The notes under the pieces are model-generated. The model was given only the letters and a program-made list of their open reading frames with translations, made no database searches and was not told the DNA's origin. Shown here one piece after another: positions 1-13,586 of a stretch of 64,000 nucleotides of DNA; position 1 is the first letter of the stretch, and each line of letters begins with the position of its first letter. The stretch is from Larimichthys crocea (lineage: Eukaryota; Chordata; Actinopteri; Sciaenidae), in contig NC_040021.1 in assembly GCF_000972845.2 (NCBI RefSeq), positions 8,103,291 to 8,167,290 on the forward strand, written 5' to 3'. The translations under genes were made by a program, and so were the position numbers.

Positions 1-660
1 ATGTTACTCCAGGAACTGTAATTATCTATGTGGTTTACGGCGTGACAACATGGTGTGCTACATTTAACCCTGTACACAGGGTAAGCACAGTCAGATATTT
101 CAAGCTTAAACTGAATTGATTTAAAAATGCTCGCTCCACACTAAACAAGCACCAGAATGACCTCATCTCCTCTGTGCTGGGTCCTTGACTTCCCAACACA
201 ACACAGGTATGTCTAATGATGAAGAAGGAGTGGGTGACTGTCAGAAAATGAAGATGTATTTGTCTGATCCGGACATAGCTGTGTGACAGCCAGTGAGTGC
301 AACCCCCCTCCCACCACCACCACCACCACCACCCCTGGAGAAAGCCTCACACCCTGGGGCAAAAGAATGACACACACACACACCCACACACACATACACA
401 CACATACACACAAACACTCTCCAAGGAGGAGTCATGGGGCAAAGGGGAGGAGGGGGAGGAGAGTGTCTCAAACACACACCTTCCTTCCTCCAATGCAAGA
501 AGAGTCACACGCTGAACTGAGTGTTCAGTCGCGCACTGTGTCAGTCATACACAGGTACACAGTAGACTAAGGTTGGCTGAGATAGGGGAAGAGACAGAGA
601 ACAGCCACTGGTTGCTCACTCACACTCAAGCTTTCAAGGAGGACACTGACAGTCTGCCCT
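1..660. other. Upstream / 5' flank of prdm1, low-complexity rich
   Basis: No protein-coding exon is recognisable here. The stretch holds a CCA trinucleotide run at about 309-334 and a CA-rich run at about 369-414, followed by purine-rich sequence. The frames that stay open across these runs are low-complexity and not believable proteins. The last 100 bases or so probably belong to the first prdm1 exon, because a good splice donor follows at 688. The transcription start cannot be placed from sequence alone. Confidence 0.5.
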
Positions 661-687
661 ATGTGTGGCTCCTCTCAAGGCTTCACA
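661..687 (+). other. prdm1: Candidate upstream coding end of prdm1 exon 1
   Basis: An ATG at 661 opens nine codons (MCGSSQGFT) that run into a strong donor, GTAAGTATG, at 688. The next exon begins at 1997 after a pyrimidine tract and AG. Joining at phase 0 keeps the frame open for nine more codons up to the ATG at 2024. The spliced transcript could therefore start 18 residues earlier than the start used for the main CDS entry. It could equally be 5'UTR that happens to be open. Mammalian PRDM1 has alternative N-termini, so either reading is plausible. Confidence 0.4.
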
Positions 688-2023
688 GTAAGTATGCAAC
701 ATCATTTTTTTAAAATCATCTAACGAATAAAAGAGCCTGTTCTGATGATTCTGAATTTTTTTTTTTTATTAATTTAATCTTTGCATTATAACACTGTCCT
801 GCGAAATCTAATGTCAAAGTAAGGTAAGGAGTGCTTTCGAGAGTCAGCCCCGTTATGTGTACACAGCTGTGTGCCTTTGACTCATGTCTCGATGTTTCAG
901 AGTATATTTTATGCTGTGTCACTGGGTTTGATGGTTTCAGAGTGAGCTGTCGCACTTGTGACAGTCATTCCGAGTCAGCTGTGGTGACACACTTCAGAGA
1001 AAAATAGGGTGAAACAACGACCCTCTCGCTGCACTTTTATTTGCATTCCCTCCCTGAGAATAAGTCGATATATTATGTTACTGCATGCACTATTTCAAAT
1101 ATATGTCATATTACTGTGTGACTTAAAAAAATGTTGTCAAACTTTTGGTTTAATTGTTCATGATTTAAGTATTTTATGTCAAACAAGTTTTCAGATAGGT
1201 TCAAGTTTTGAGTTGAGATTGGTCTCACTTCTGGTCGCATCATGAACGCCTACCAAATATTACCACCCACCTTATCTACTGCTATCACAGAGGCAAATGA
1301 TGACCCTAAAAAAGGAAGTTCTCAGGGGGTCTATCTCAGCATTGTCTTTTAATCACAAGTCTTCCTCTTTTTCACCATTTTATCTCATCAGTCAAGGCAC
1401 TCAGCTCAGCTTTTGTCAGGGCTGAGGTACATGACAACAATCTTTCTGAGAAGCGAGGAATAGACATAGGCGACAGACAGAAAGAGAGTTTGAGCCTGGC
1501 TGAGAGCCAAGTCTTAGTCAGTTCAGAGGAAGTCTGGTCGATTCACTAGGAGCGCTGATTTCCTTGTGAAAGTGGTCCTGCTCTGGGACTGACGTGCACA
1601 GGAACCTCCCTTACAGCCTAGGGGTTGTGATTCGGAGAGTCACAGGATGTATGGGACAGTGGGGGCAACGGGGCAACAAGCACGAAGGTTCCACTTTGAA
1701 GTTTGTTTGTCCGGCAGTAGCGGCCGATGGGAAAGTTAGATTATAGGATAGACCACTTCTCCTCCTTCTTAACATCAACTTGCTGCTGGCACATTTCACA
1801 CTCTGGAATCTAATTTTAGCTCCATTCAAAACTTGACTTCCTGTGATACTTTAGCTGTTATTTGTATTGTCTTTGTTTTTTCCCCCTTAAGTTGTGACAT
1901 GAAAAGGAAAAGGTAAAAGGAAAAAGGTGTCCGTGGCCCTCCCTCGTAGCCAGAATCATCAATTTTTTTTACACATGTTTCTCTCTTTTTCTTTAGGCCT
2001 CCTCCTCTCGTTGCACCACAGCC

Positions 2024-5000
2024 ATGTTAACCTCAGAAAGATCACTGCAAAGCTCTGGGATCATCACAGCAGCGATGCCCGAGACACAGGATATAGACAT
2101 GACATCATGGAGTGAGGCAGACTTTGAGGAGAAATGTACTTATATCGTTAAGGACCAACCTCTGGAGGAAGAGCCTCAAAACAGCAGCAGGACACGAGCT
2201 GAGAGATCTTTACCCAGAAACCTGGCGCTGAAACGGTGCCACAGCTCCTCAGAGGTAGGCAGCAAAGCAGAGCTTCCTTGTTTGTGTGTTATTCAAATGG
2301 TCTCTGGTTTTAAGGAGTTGTTACCATCCAGGAAAACGATGCAAAAAATAAGTCCCTAATATATCTAAGAGGTATGCAAGCATGTACAATAGTTGTTTAT
2401 GTTTTGTGTGGCTGCCGACTCTTGCACCTCTCTTGCGTCACTCCAACATCCTTCCATCCACTCATCCATCCTCAAGCGGGAAGTACTTGACATGTTGTTG
2501 TCTAATTTCAGCCTTTCCTCTCTGCTCTGTATGTGTTGAGGCAAAGACAGGGAAAGGCAAGCCCCTCAGCACTCAGCCTCAGGTCTCTATGATTAGTAGC
2601 TACCTTAGATTCCCAACCCCTTTGTCCTAGCACACAATTACACCGTAAAGCAGAGTACCAGCACCGGGACCCACCTTAAGAGTAACACCATAAACAATCT
2701 TCTGGATTAAGTGTGTGGCAGTTACAGGGATTTAAAGTAGAGAATAGTTTATGTTAAACTGGATGAGCAAAAGCAAGGAAATTGCAGGTAATGCATGATA
2801 AAGGATTAACCCAGTGGACTATTCATGAAAAGGAAACTTCAGGTTTGCAAGATATGGGTTGAGTCTTTGTAGATGAATGATGGTAGTCAAGCAAGATCAG
2901 AGGAAGTAGCCTAGGCGTCTGCAGCAAAATACCTGTACTACCACTTTGACCTTCTAAAAAGGTCTGTCTAGAGTCTGGTTGACACCAAAGAGCAGGATAC
3001 GTTACAGTAATCTGTGACACAAGGGCACCGCGAATGGAGCCGTCAGACAAAGCCAATGAAAGCCAGAGTAAAACTAGCTGGATAAAGTAAAGATAAACTC
3101 TATGGCTAAGCATGCAGCGGTTGATACAGCTACATACACACCACCGCTAGTATTGCTCCAAGATGAAAGAGACTACATTACCATTGCTTTAGGGGATTTG
3201 AACACAGAGCTCAAGGTGCTGTTGACTGGTTGGGGTGTGCCTGTGACACCTTATACTCTCTTCCACACCCTGGAGGCTTGAGACAGAGGAGTGAGTTTCA
3301 CACCTGGAGGTAGCCGAACAAGAGTAGTGGTGAAATTTTAATATGGTAGAGAAACTAAAGATAACTTGGGCTTTCGGCTTATGAAATATTCAGCGTGTGA
3401 AGGAAAAGAAACATACTGTCACAGACAAATTCTCAGGAAGGTTTGTGATGACTATCTATCTATATATATAATAAAAACATCAAATTGTTTGAGATAATAA
3501 TTCCACTGAAGTTATCCTTTCCAGTGAAGTTATCTAATCCTTTTTTATTTATTTAAGGGACAAGCAGTGGGTGGAATGTCAGATAAAGTGGACTGTATTC
3601 TCAAGAATCTCATCCCTCTAATTATGTTTTTTCAACTCGAGTGCATCCGGCAGCTTGCTCAAGCTTCCAATTTGTGAGCTACTCTGTTGTTTGATTTTTA
3701 TGTCCTCCTTGTTGAACAGGTGCTCGGGGTGACCAGTAAAGAGATGATTCCTAAGGGGACACGTTTTGGTCCTCTTGTGGGAGAAAGCTACACCGATGAG
3801 ACGCTACCGAAAGACGCAGACAGGAAGTACTTCTGGAGGGTAAGTATGTTGCATGTGAATCTCTGGATTTGTGTTTGAAATTCATCTGTGTGTGTTTTCA
3901 AAACCGTTCACTTCACATCCTGTATCTCCATCTGGGGACGCTGCTATGGCTGTGGCATGGCACAAGTTAGCATTTGTGGTCAATGCCTGACATCCTGTGA
4001 AAGTGTGACTGTGCCTGCCAAATGGTGGAGTATCTTTAAATGCCGCTACATCAGATGGGTTCAAATCTGCATGCACTGCTTGTCAGTTCTCTGCATGGCA
4101 GTCTGAGGTCACACACACAGCTGTTTGGTTTCAGTGACGCAGCGCTTCTCCTCTCTCTCCGCTTCTCTCGGCAGTGGTATCACTGCCAGTAAATACAACA
4201 TACCATGTCCGCACTTCTCCAGTCTCACAAACTCTCACACTGACTAAGCAAGGAAGTGGCTTTGAGCCTGAGAACGGCTACGTTACAAATCAGTAGCATC
4301 AGGACTTCCATTCCACACAAAAGAAGCCTGTGTGTGTTCTATGGTTTACAGTCAGCAACCTTGAAATTATGCAAACCCAACCAAAACTTGCACCAGCCAT
4401 AACACAGACGATCTGTTTCAGCCATGACTCAAATGAAAGTGCAGCTTCAAAGAGCAGATAGCATGAAGAACAAGTTAACAGAACTAAAGAGAGGGAAGGC
4501 AGAGTGTTTTAAATGAACTGAAGTCAGATAGCTTTCGAAAAGGTCAGCAGATGTGATGATTCCACCACTGAGTCGATAGATGAGCGTATTCGTGGGCGAG
4601 ATAGAATACTCAATACTACTTTGTAGTCATTCAGTGAAATTTTTATTCATTGCTTTGTAAGCCACAATCATAAGCAGCACCGATCTCAGCTGAAAGAAAG
4701 CGCAGTATTTACCATAAAGGCACCGTGAAACCAGTGACATCATGGTTTCAGAATCAGACCATGTCTCGATGTTGATTTGTCATCGTGAACTGAATTATGC
4801 CTTGTCTTGTTCTCACACCGTCAGGTCTTCTTGAAGGGGCATTTGAACCACATCCTGGATGGTTTGAATGAGGAGCGGAGTAACTGGATGCGTTATGTCA
4901 ACCCGGCATGTACTGTGGAGGAGCAGAACCTGGTTGCTTGCCAGAATGGTTTGGAAATCTACTTCTACACCATCAAACCACTTCAGCTGGGCCAGGAGCT

Positions 5001-8000
5001 TCTTGTGTGGTACTGCCCTGAATTTGCCCAGCGTTGTAACTACCCTCCTCTGGGCCAACTAGCTATTGACAGTATTGGTAAGTTTGTGGGTAGAGTTAAT
5101 TCACAAAGGTGCAAGGACTGAGTTGAGAGAGAAACTATTCTTGCGCCCACGCATTGAGACAAATCTGTCATGTACTGTCATTGTAAAGTAAGACTCCAAA
5201 TCAAAGCACCGGCCGACTGACGCACTCTTTGTGTGGGTGTTTAAGAAGTTACTCAGACACACCCACAGCCCTTTTGTTAAAGCAGGACACAAAGCATGAA
5301 GAGTAGAGTCCTGAAAGCAGAGAGGGTCTGTCTCCAGGTATAGCCATAGTACCTGAGTAAGGTGAGACCAATTTCAGGACTTTAGGCAATGTTTCAGTTT
5401 CCCTTTTTTTTTTTTTTCCAAGAAAAAAGCTCCACATAGAAACACAGCTGGCAGCTCTTTCACACACACAAAGCATTTGGCTTTCATTCACAAACACAAA
5501 GAGTGCACATGGTAGCAGAGAGACCGCATGCAAACACAGAAATACTCATTTACACGCACGCTCACAGACAAGAGGCTGCCTGAGGTGCTGACAGCATTCT
5601 GGCACGACTCCCCTTATTTATTTGCCTCTTTAAGGAGGAAGAGAGGTGGGAAGCGCTCCAGCGACTACTTGAACTTCCTGACAAGGCGACCCGCTGACAG
5701 ATTGATATCTCACTGAGTGTCGGCCGTTTGTTTGTTGAGAGCTGGCCTCTCAGGAGAGGGGGGAAGGGTAACGGAGGGGGAACTCACAGTAGGTGAGGGT
5801 TGCTCACTGGTCGTGTGGGTTGATATTAATCGTGTGCAAGACTAGGTGAAATGTACATACATACTTCTGTATTTTGTCTTCCTCTGTTTCTGTGAGTCAT
5901 TTAAGCACAATCTTCTTGTGATTTTTTTATATATAAAGTTGAAGCGGCTGATCTACAACCAACGCAAAAGGTCACGTCACCCCGCTGCTCATCGAGCTCT
6001 ACCTGTTGCAGCCCGCATTAAATTCAAATCTCTAATGCTCACCTACAAAGTTGTCTCTGGTACTGAAACCTACCCACCTGAACGGCCTTGTACAGGCATA
6101 TTTTACCTCACGACCGCTGCGCTCCTCCAATAAGCGACGCCTGGATCTGCCACCTGTTCGCTCAAGGCAATCCAAACTTTTTTCGTTTGTTGTTCCCCGT
6201 TGGTGGAACGCACCACCAGTTCCTACCAGAGCAGGGGCGTCCCTCTCTACCTTTAAAAATCTCCCGAATCTCCTTTTAAGAATTGTCATAGCACTTATTG
6301 TTGCACTAATGCTTTCTTATTGCACTGCACCTTGATTGTAAGTCGCTTTGGATAAAAGCGTCTGCTAAATGACTAAATGTAAATCTTTTAGGATTATTTA
6401 TGTCTTTAAAAAACACACTGTGTCACTTTCAGATTAAAAGCACTATTTTATCTTATGTATCTTGTCCTGCTTGTGGTGGAAAATACTTACATCTGGCCAA
6501 CACTCTAATGCAAGTAACATATTGTCCTCACTAAGTCCATGTTATCTGTATCCTGATCAGATACCTATTGTTTCACATGTGGTGTCCACTTTCATAGAGA
6601 GCCAGGGCAAGTCTGGGAGACAGACCGCAGGTCTTCTAATCTTTAACCCATAAAGTAACTCATTGAACTGAAAGTAAAGTTGAACAAGGAACTGTGCATG
6701 ATCACATTAATACCATGGGTGTATGTGTCACTTATGCTTACTGTATTTCTAAAAATGATTTTGCTGATGTCATTTCTGTTTATTTGTTTCACAGAACAGA
6801 GTCAAGCTCAGGAGAAGACAACAGGGAAACTAGGACACAGCGTCTCTGAAATCTTAAAAGACGAGCCTTCCAAATCCCTGATGACCTGCCCCAGACGTTT
6901 GGACAGTCCTTTGTCTCAGACTAACTTCTCAGCGGTTTTTCCCTTATGTCCACATGTTGTGTACCCAATGCAGCCCCACTCAGAATCCATCCACGGCCAT
7001 AGATATGCAACTCTACCACCTCTGTCATCCTGTAACCCTCCAGCTGCAAAAAGGCCAGCTCTAAGTAGTCCTGTCCCTTCCAATTTGCACTTCACCTTTC
7101 AGCACAATCAAGGCCCGGTTATAGCCAAACCTTACCAAGAGCCCTCGGTGCCCGATCGAGTTCATCCTGCTCTGAGGCATGCTCCCTATCTAATGCCTCA
7201 CTACTCACTTGGCCTTAACAGCATTCTACCTCACTCCTACCCGTACTACAGTGATCGACTGAAGCCTCACCTAACACTCTCATCTCATTTACTGCCTTTT
7301 GATGGCTATGCACACTTCCTTCATCCTCTGGCCAATGCACACAAAGACTTGACACTTGCACTATCCAACACAAAACAAGACCTCATTCTTTCACAGACCA
7401 GTGAAAACAAAGACAATAAGGACCTCATATCAAAAAGGACAAACTACCTCAGGATCCCCTCAGATGACCTCAGAGATTTCAAACACTCTCCTCCCAGCAA
7501 TGTCAAGGCAGACCTCACTATACCTGCCACCTCCAGTGCCTCATCCATGGCCACATCGCTCCGCAAAGCACTGCCCTCTCTTGCACCTGGAGGTTGCTCA
7601 CCACCAGTGGGCATGGCTGCTTTTTCAGACTGCCTCCCTTCCAAACCCACCTCCGCCACTCAGAGCAGTACAGAGGATGCAATGGACCTCAGGAAGACCA
7701 AACGAGGTGGGCAGACTATCGGCTACAAGACCCTGTCTTACCCCCTCACAAGGCAGAATGGAAAGATCCGGTATGACTGCAACATTTGCGGGAAGGTTTT
7801 CGGTCAGCTGTCTAACCTCAAGGTTAGTTCCTCTTCATCATATTAGTAAAGCAGGGTTTGGAAAACAGAGCAGCCACTTGCTTCATGCAGTTACTGTAAA
7901 ATCACTTGCATAATATGTAAAGGAACTGAGAATTAGAATTTAGCAGCTACCACTGTTTATCGAAATGTAAATACTTAAATCTCTGACATGCTGTCCTCAG

Positions 8001-8859
8001 GTCCATCTGCGAGTGCACAGTGGCGAGCGTCCCTTCAGGTGTCAGACCTGCAATAAAAACTTCACTCAGCTGGCCCACCTGCAGAAACACTACCTGGTTC
8101 ACACAGGAGAGAAGCCTCATGAATGCAAGGTACGGTTACAGTGGTTAAAGAAATGGTTACCACATAGTACCGCTCAAACGTCTGTGCAAAATATGTAGTT
8201 TCAGTCAACAGCTTACCTGGCTCGGTCCAAATAAAACTGATTATCGTGGTTTATCTTGTTTATTTGTGTAGTAACTGTGACTCCTTCTCTCTGTTTTGAC
8301 ACAGGTGTGCCATAAGCGATTCAGCAGCACTAGCAACTTGAAGACCCACCAGAGGCTACACTCAGGTGAGAGGCCTTACCAGTGCAAACTCTGCCCGGCA
8401 CGCTTCACACAATTCGTCCACCTGAAGCTCCACAAACGCCTCCACACTGGAGAACGACCCCACAGGTGCCCTAGCTGCCCCTGTGCCTATCTCCACTACT
8501 GTAGCCTCCAGGTGCACCTTCAAGGCTTCTGCCCTCTCTCCCCCTCTGCCTCCCACAGACACTCACCGGAGGAGCTACACCGAGTCAACTCAGAGATCGA
8601 GAGGTTTGACATGAGTGAAGCGGCAGAGCAGCTCGAGGCCATGGCTGCAGAGGCTGAGATGGACAAGGGGAACGTTATTGACATAATAAAGAAGATGGAG
8701 ACTCATACTTCTGGCCACCAGGGTGGCGCCAGAGAGCAGACTGAGTTTAGCATCTACAAAGCAAAGGAGTGTTCTGCCGTTCAGCTGCATCATGGCAGCC
8801 CTCTACCTCTGCATCCAACCAGCATCAAGCTGGAGTCAGGCTGTATATCAGAGCCCTAA
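2024..8859 (+). CDS. prdm1: PR domain zinc finger protein 1 (Blimp-1)
   Basis: DNA-binding transcriptional repressor of the Blimp-1 family; in vertebrates it directs plasma-cell, slow-muscle and neural-crest fates. Coding exons: 1997-2254 (ATG at 2024), 3720-3839, 4825-5077, 6795-7822, 8001-8129 and 8305-8859; all junctions are GT-AG and phases agree, giving 771 aa. An N-terminal acidic segment ([13 protein letters not shown]) precedes the PR domain at about residues 78-200, which contains [13 protein letters not shown] and LLVWYC. The linker carries the family motif SVSEILK near residue 217. Four C2H2 fingers start near residues 530, 558, 586 and 614, and a fifth, C2HC finger starts near 642, as in mammalian PRDM1. 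The gene is followed by xkr5, not atg5, so it is probably one of the extra teleost paralogs; I cannot assign the suffix. The alternative start at 661 is listed separately. Confidence 0.93.
5939..6384 (+). mobile_element. 5'-truncated L2-clade LINE, 3' end
   Basis: This lies in the prdm1 intron between the exons ending at 5077 and starting at 6795, in sense orientation. Translated pieces in shifting frames match the C-terminal end of fish L2-type ORF2: [43 protein letters not shown] and STFKNL. The 3' end has the widespread fish tail TAAGTCGCTTTGGATAAAAG, then GCGTCTGCTAAATGAC and a short A/T-rich repeat. Frame changes show that it is a dead copy. Clade assignment is from recall of the family; start and end are good to about 20 bases. 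Confidence 0.82.
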
Positions 8860-9520
8860 AACAGCCTTGCTAATCCAGCCATATAATCCTTACAGGTCAA
8901 CTCAGCAGCTGTCTGTTACTGCCCTATTTGAAGTAAAGCCTTATCTCAATCATGGATTGCCTAGCCTATACTTTACAGAGACTGTAGCGTGTGAAGAATC
9001 AAGTCTTTACCAGCATGGCCTGGGACCAATGACTAAGTTGATTTAATGTATACATCTTTGTTAATTTATTCTGTTGCTAATATTAATCTGAAATGTATAT
9101 ATTAAAAAAAGGAGAGATCTGTGACATTTTCCGCTATTTGTTTTGTATCTCTGGAACATCTTCATAGAATAACAACTAAATATGTGATTATACGTACAAT
9201 AAGTCTGTCTTCATTTGTGGTTTGACTGCGTGAGACTGAATCTTCTTGTTTTTGTGTGTGCTACAATTACTCCATGACTATGTATCATAAGGTGCGAAAC
9301 CTCAGTTGTGTGTGTTATGTGTAACACACTTACCTTTGCGTGTGTGTGTGTGTTGTGTGCTGAGGCGGGATAATAGTGACGTAGAGAAACATCCTGTTAT
9401 GCGTCTTGGAATAATCATCATCAAAGAGTGTCAACAACAACAAACTAGTTTTGTACTAAGCAGTTCAACATCAGTTTCAGTATTAATCAGCTAACTAGAA
9501 AATAAACCCACGACAGATTC
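8860..9520 (+). other. prdm1: prdm1 3'UTR and candidate poly(A) signals
   Basis: Non-coding sequence after the prdm1 stop. Candidate polyadenylation signals are ATTAAA at 9101 and AATAAA at 9501. A GT-rich stretch near 9340-9356 lies between them and could serve as a downstream element for the first site. Which signal is used cannot be decided here. Confidence 0.45.
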
Positions 9521-10117
9521 AGACTCTAAGTTAGATCATATATATATATATATATAACTAAAACACAAGCTGACTGTAAAAATAATCAAACTGACATGAT
9601 GACAGTGCACACACAAACATTATATTACAATACAGTGAGGAGGCCAGACATGCTCTGTGCACTTATTGTGCAGTAGCCTTGTGTGATCCTCAGATTACAA
9701 CTTAAAAAGGGTGTCAGGTGGCTCATTGTTCAAAGTGGCCACCAAATGATGGGACTTACTACTTACATGCAAAGAGAGAGCATGCATCTTCAATGATGAT
9801 GACACACTGCTGATCAGGACACAGCCTGCCTGCCTACCAGCTGCTGTGGAGCTGACCACATATTATACAGAAGAATGGCCCAACAGGGGATCAATATAAT
9901 ATTGATTATCCCACATTATTGCTGAATAATTCTTGAAAATAACACGTGCATGTGAGGAACCTGATCAATAAGCCATCTATCAATAGGAAACAAGCATGAT
10001 ACCTCCCATTAAAACATTAGGATCGTTCATGATCAGAGGCTGGAGGGAGGTGAGCTGCGTACAGTAACAGTAACGGAGCGCGCTCGGTAAACCGACGCCC
10101 CTTTAAACCCGAGCGGT
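9521..10117. other. Intergenic prdm1-xkr5
   Basis: There is no coding signal. The stretch contains an AT dinucleotide run at about 9539-9556. It becomes GC-rich with several CpGs after about 10030, approaching the xkr5 promoter. Confidence 0.6.
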
Positions 10118-10130
10118 GACGTCATATATT
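10118..10130 (+). promoter_or_regulatory. xkr5: CRE plus TATA-like element upstream of xkr5
   Basis: A perfect palindromic cAMP-response element, TGACGTCA, lies at 10118-10125 and runs directly into TATATT. The surroundings are CpG-rich and the xkr5 ATG is about 115 bases downstream. The position suits a core promoter with a CREB/ATF site; use in vivo is inferred. Confidence 0.5.
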
Positions 10131-10242
10131 TTTGACTGGGGGGGCAGGCAGCGGGAGAAGAAAGGAGCGGACGTACCCGGGCTTGAAGGATGCCCAGGAT
10201 AATGTCACCGCCGCGTTATTCGCTCTCTCACATATCCCTATC

Positions 10243-13200
10243 ATGATAAACGCTGTCGGGGCGGTCGCCCGCAGGATGCCGTCGGCGGCCCGGCGGAGCG
10301 GATGCTGGACAGCGTGGTGCCAGGCGGTGCTGTTCGGCGCGTCGGCGCTGGTTATTGTGGCCGAACGGACCGCACGTAAGTGGGCTGTGAGGATTCAAAC
10401 CTTTTCGCGAGCGTGGGTGTTTGTTTGGCTGAGTGGATATGCGAACAAGGGAGGTGTGATGTTTTATTTTTGTGTAGTATTTTTTTTTTGTATGCTGGAT
10501 TTAATGAATGAAACACTGTTGCATGGAGATGCTTCGTGCTGGAGCTGGAGCTGGAGCTGGAGCCAGCCTTGGTTCAGGTCAGAAACACAATTCAGATGGT
10601 GATGCTATAGAGCTCAGTCGTTACTGCTGAATTGGCAAAGCATTGCTCAGCTGGGTTGCCCAAACTGGGGCCCCCCTATTACCTGGATCAGGGGTCATTC
10701 AGCTGGGTCACATTTAAACCTCCACAGCAACAGACTGTCCTTGAAACAGACAGGGATCACCTTTTAGATTTCTCTAAAAACAAAAACATGATCAAATAGG
10801 TTATTCATGTAATTATAACTAAAATATTGAAATGAATGCACATCTGGAATCCGTTGTAAAGGACTGATCATTCCCTGACTAAGCAGATCAATGGGGCAAG
10901 GGCAGGACACAAGAGATGACAAGGTGACTGGAAGTGTACAAAGTGTGACTTTGCCTTCAGCGGGAGATAAAAATACTGTGCTGCTGCACTGACTCCACAC
11001 TAGCTGTCACAGGAAAAAATGAAGCATTAGTTTAAAATGATCAATGTGGTGAGAGGTGCTTCATCGTTGTTTTTACAGTGCACGAGAAGTCTTGTGTAAG
11101 TAAAGGTAGAATAAATTGCAGGTTGTGATGAAGCCAGGAGTCAGGCTGTGGTCTCTGCTTGGTGGAAGCGTGTATCATCTCATTAGAGCGACTTCCTCTT
11201 AAATTAAAGGACACACTCACAACAAGGTGCTCTTTAATTTCTCAAGGACTCTGCTGGCCTCTGCAGCGCTCGACTAATCCCCTACACTGAAAACAAACAT
11301 ATCCCGCATGAAAATGCTCACACCGTCTTACATCTGTGTGTCTGTATTTGCTGTCTGTGTGTCAGTGTTCTACTGTGTAGGGTTTTACCTTTGGAATGAG
11401 GAGACGCAGTGGGCGGGCCTCACTCTCGGCCTCTTTATACCGGGGACAGCAGTTCAACTGCTGAGCATGAAATGGTACTGTGATGACGGTGATGACAGGC
11501 GATGCTACCTGTCTGTCATACACATACTGCACTTGGGCATCTTCAGAAGGTAAGATCTGTGCGACACCGGCTATCATCTGACACGATATTGTATCATTAT
11601 AGGATATATAAAGAGGAACACAGGAAGAATTCTATTAATATCAATCTGTCATTGAAGCCTTCACCAGGAGGTTACTGTGTATCACATCTCTGGTATCTGT
11701 CTCTGTCTCCCTCTTCTGGCAGGTTATGGGACTGCATAAAGGCTGTGCTGCGTAGGCAGGACTCGGTCGCTGAGCTGGGAGCTGCTGTCATGCAGCAGGC
11801 AGATGTTGCTGCTCTCTGGCTGCTGGAGGCCCTCGTCCTCACACTGCCTCAGAGCCTGCTGCAGGCGTATGTCGTGGTGTCCACTGATGTGGGCATCATG
11901 TCTCCAGGTAAACAGATCGTATTGGCTCTACACCTCGCTTGCGGGCATGTAAATTGTTCAAGATAGTATCTCAATAAGAGATTTTTTTTTTTCATACTTC
12001 CTCAGTGGGCTATTGCTCTGGTTTCTGTTTGCTGTCTATTTCCTGGGCCCTGGTATTGTACAGCAGAGCCTGTTGTCTGATACGACCAGGCCACCTGGCG
12101 TTGCCTCCGGCGGCCCTGCTGTGCCAGCTGGTGTGGAGGGCGGGCATGTTGGCTGCAAGGGTGACTTGCCTCATGGTCTTTGCCAGGGTCTTTAACTGGT
12201 GGGTCTGTGGAGTGGCAGGTGAGCGATTTGTGGCTTTTGTGTAGCTGACACTTAAGCATGAAACCCTTTTAAAGGAAGCGACAGCGTGCAATAAAATGAT
12301 ATTGTGACGTAATCCAAGTAAAGATTCATATGGTCCTCATGATTCATAATTTACACATATAAAAACACGAGCTTATTCAAGTACACTTGTATACTAGTGT
12401 TGTAATTATCCTCAGTGATGCAGCGTATCCTCTTAATCCACTTGTTTTCACCTTCTTCTCTGCATCAGTGTGGTACACTGCATATGGATCCCCTATTGCA
12501 TTGTATCTCTTAGTCTATTTTTACGTTGGCCTCCAGGTTTCCACTGGCTCACGGCCTCCTTCTGGCTGGTATCACAGCAACCAGACATCTGCACCGGCCC
12601 CTGGTGTTGGCGTGCCTTTAACGGCATCATGGGGCTTGTCCACATCTTCCTCTTCCTCAACGTCAAAGACGGACCGTCGCGCTTCCGCATGGCCAGTTTT
12701 TATGCAGTAAGACCTTTTGGTGAAATTGAACGTTTCTCGTCTTGTTTTTCTCTTACTTGATTCCGGTGCTTGTTTTCAGCGTGCCGTTTTGTATTCCATG
12801 TAGAGCACTGCCTCATCGAGCTGCACACACAGACAGATATATATATATATATACACACACACACTCACAGGCACGGGTTTGCATAGTCATCCTCACCTCT
12901 GCGTCCTCAGCTTACAGTGACGTAAAGCTGTCTGCAGACAGACTGATGTTGTGACCTTCTCTCCTCCTTCAGTTCATGCTCATAGAGAACGCCACTCTGT
13001 TGCTGGCTGCCTCCGACTTCCTTAGCGAAGCATCATGGGACAGTATGACCCTTCCTGCCACTGTGCTGTGCAGCTTTCTCCTCGGTGAGTTACCCTCTCT
13101 ATCTGTGTTGGAACAGATTTGTCTCTGATGTTTTGATGTTCAGTGCTTATATTAGACAAATGTGAAAATGTTAAACAGTTTCTGCAGTATCTGAGTAATA

Positions 13201-13519
13201 CAACCACAATGATTCAAACGGGTTCAAAGTTATTCTGGGTAGGACTACTCAGCTCTCTGAGTCACTGTACTGTCTATGCAAGTGCTACTTGAGAAAAAAT
13301 AGCACAAACATAACCGGTGATGTGGCGCAAATTTAACAACTTGACAAAGATCTGACATGCAAGATATTCATATGCAGGATGTTGTGCTATTTCAGTCTTT
13401 TTTGATATAGTTGAAGGTGACAGTAAATAAACAGTGAGGTATAGGATGCTGTAGGACAGGATCAAAGACATCAGAGAATATCATAGAAGGAAAAACAAGT
13501 GAGAAGGTCTGTGTGTGTA

Positions 13520-13586
<67 letters not shown>

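Noticed and set aside
213..570. Overlapping frames on both strands through CCA and CA repeats
   Set aside because: The translated products are His/Thr/Pro or Val/Cys repeats created by microsatellites. There are no splice boundaries and no family resemblance.
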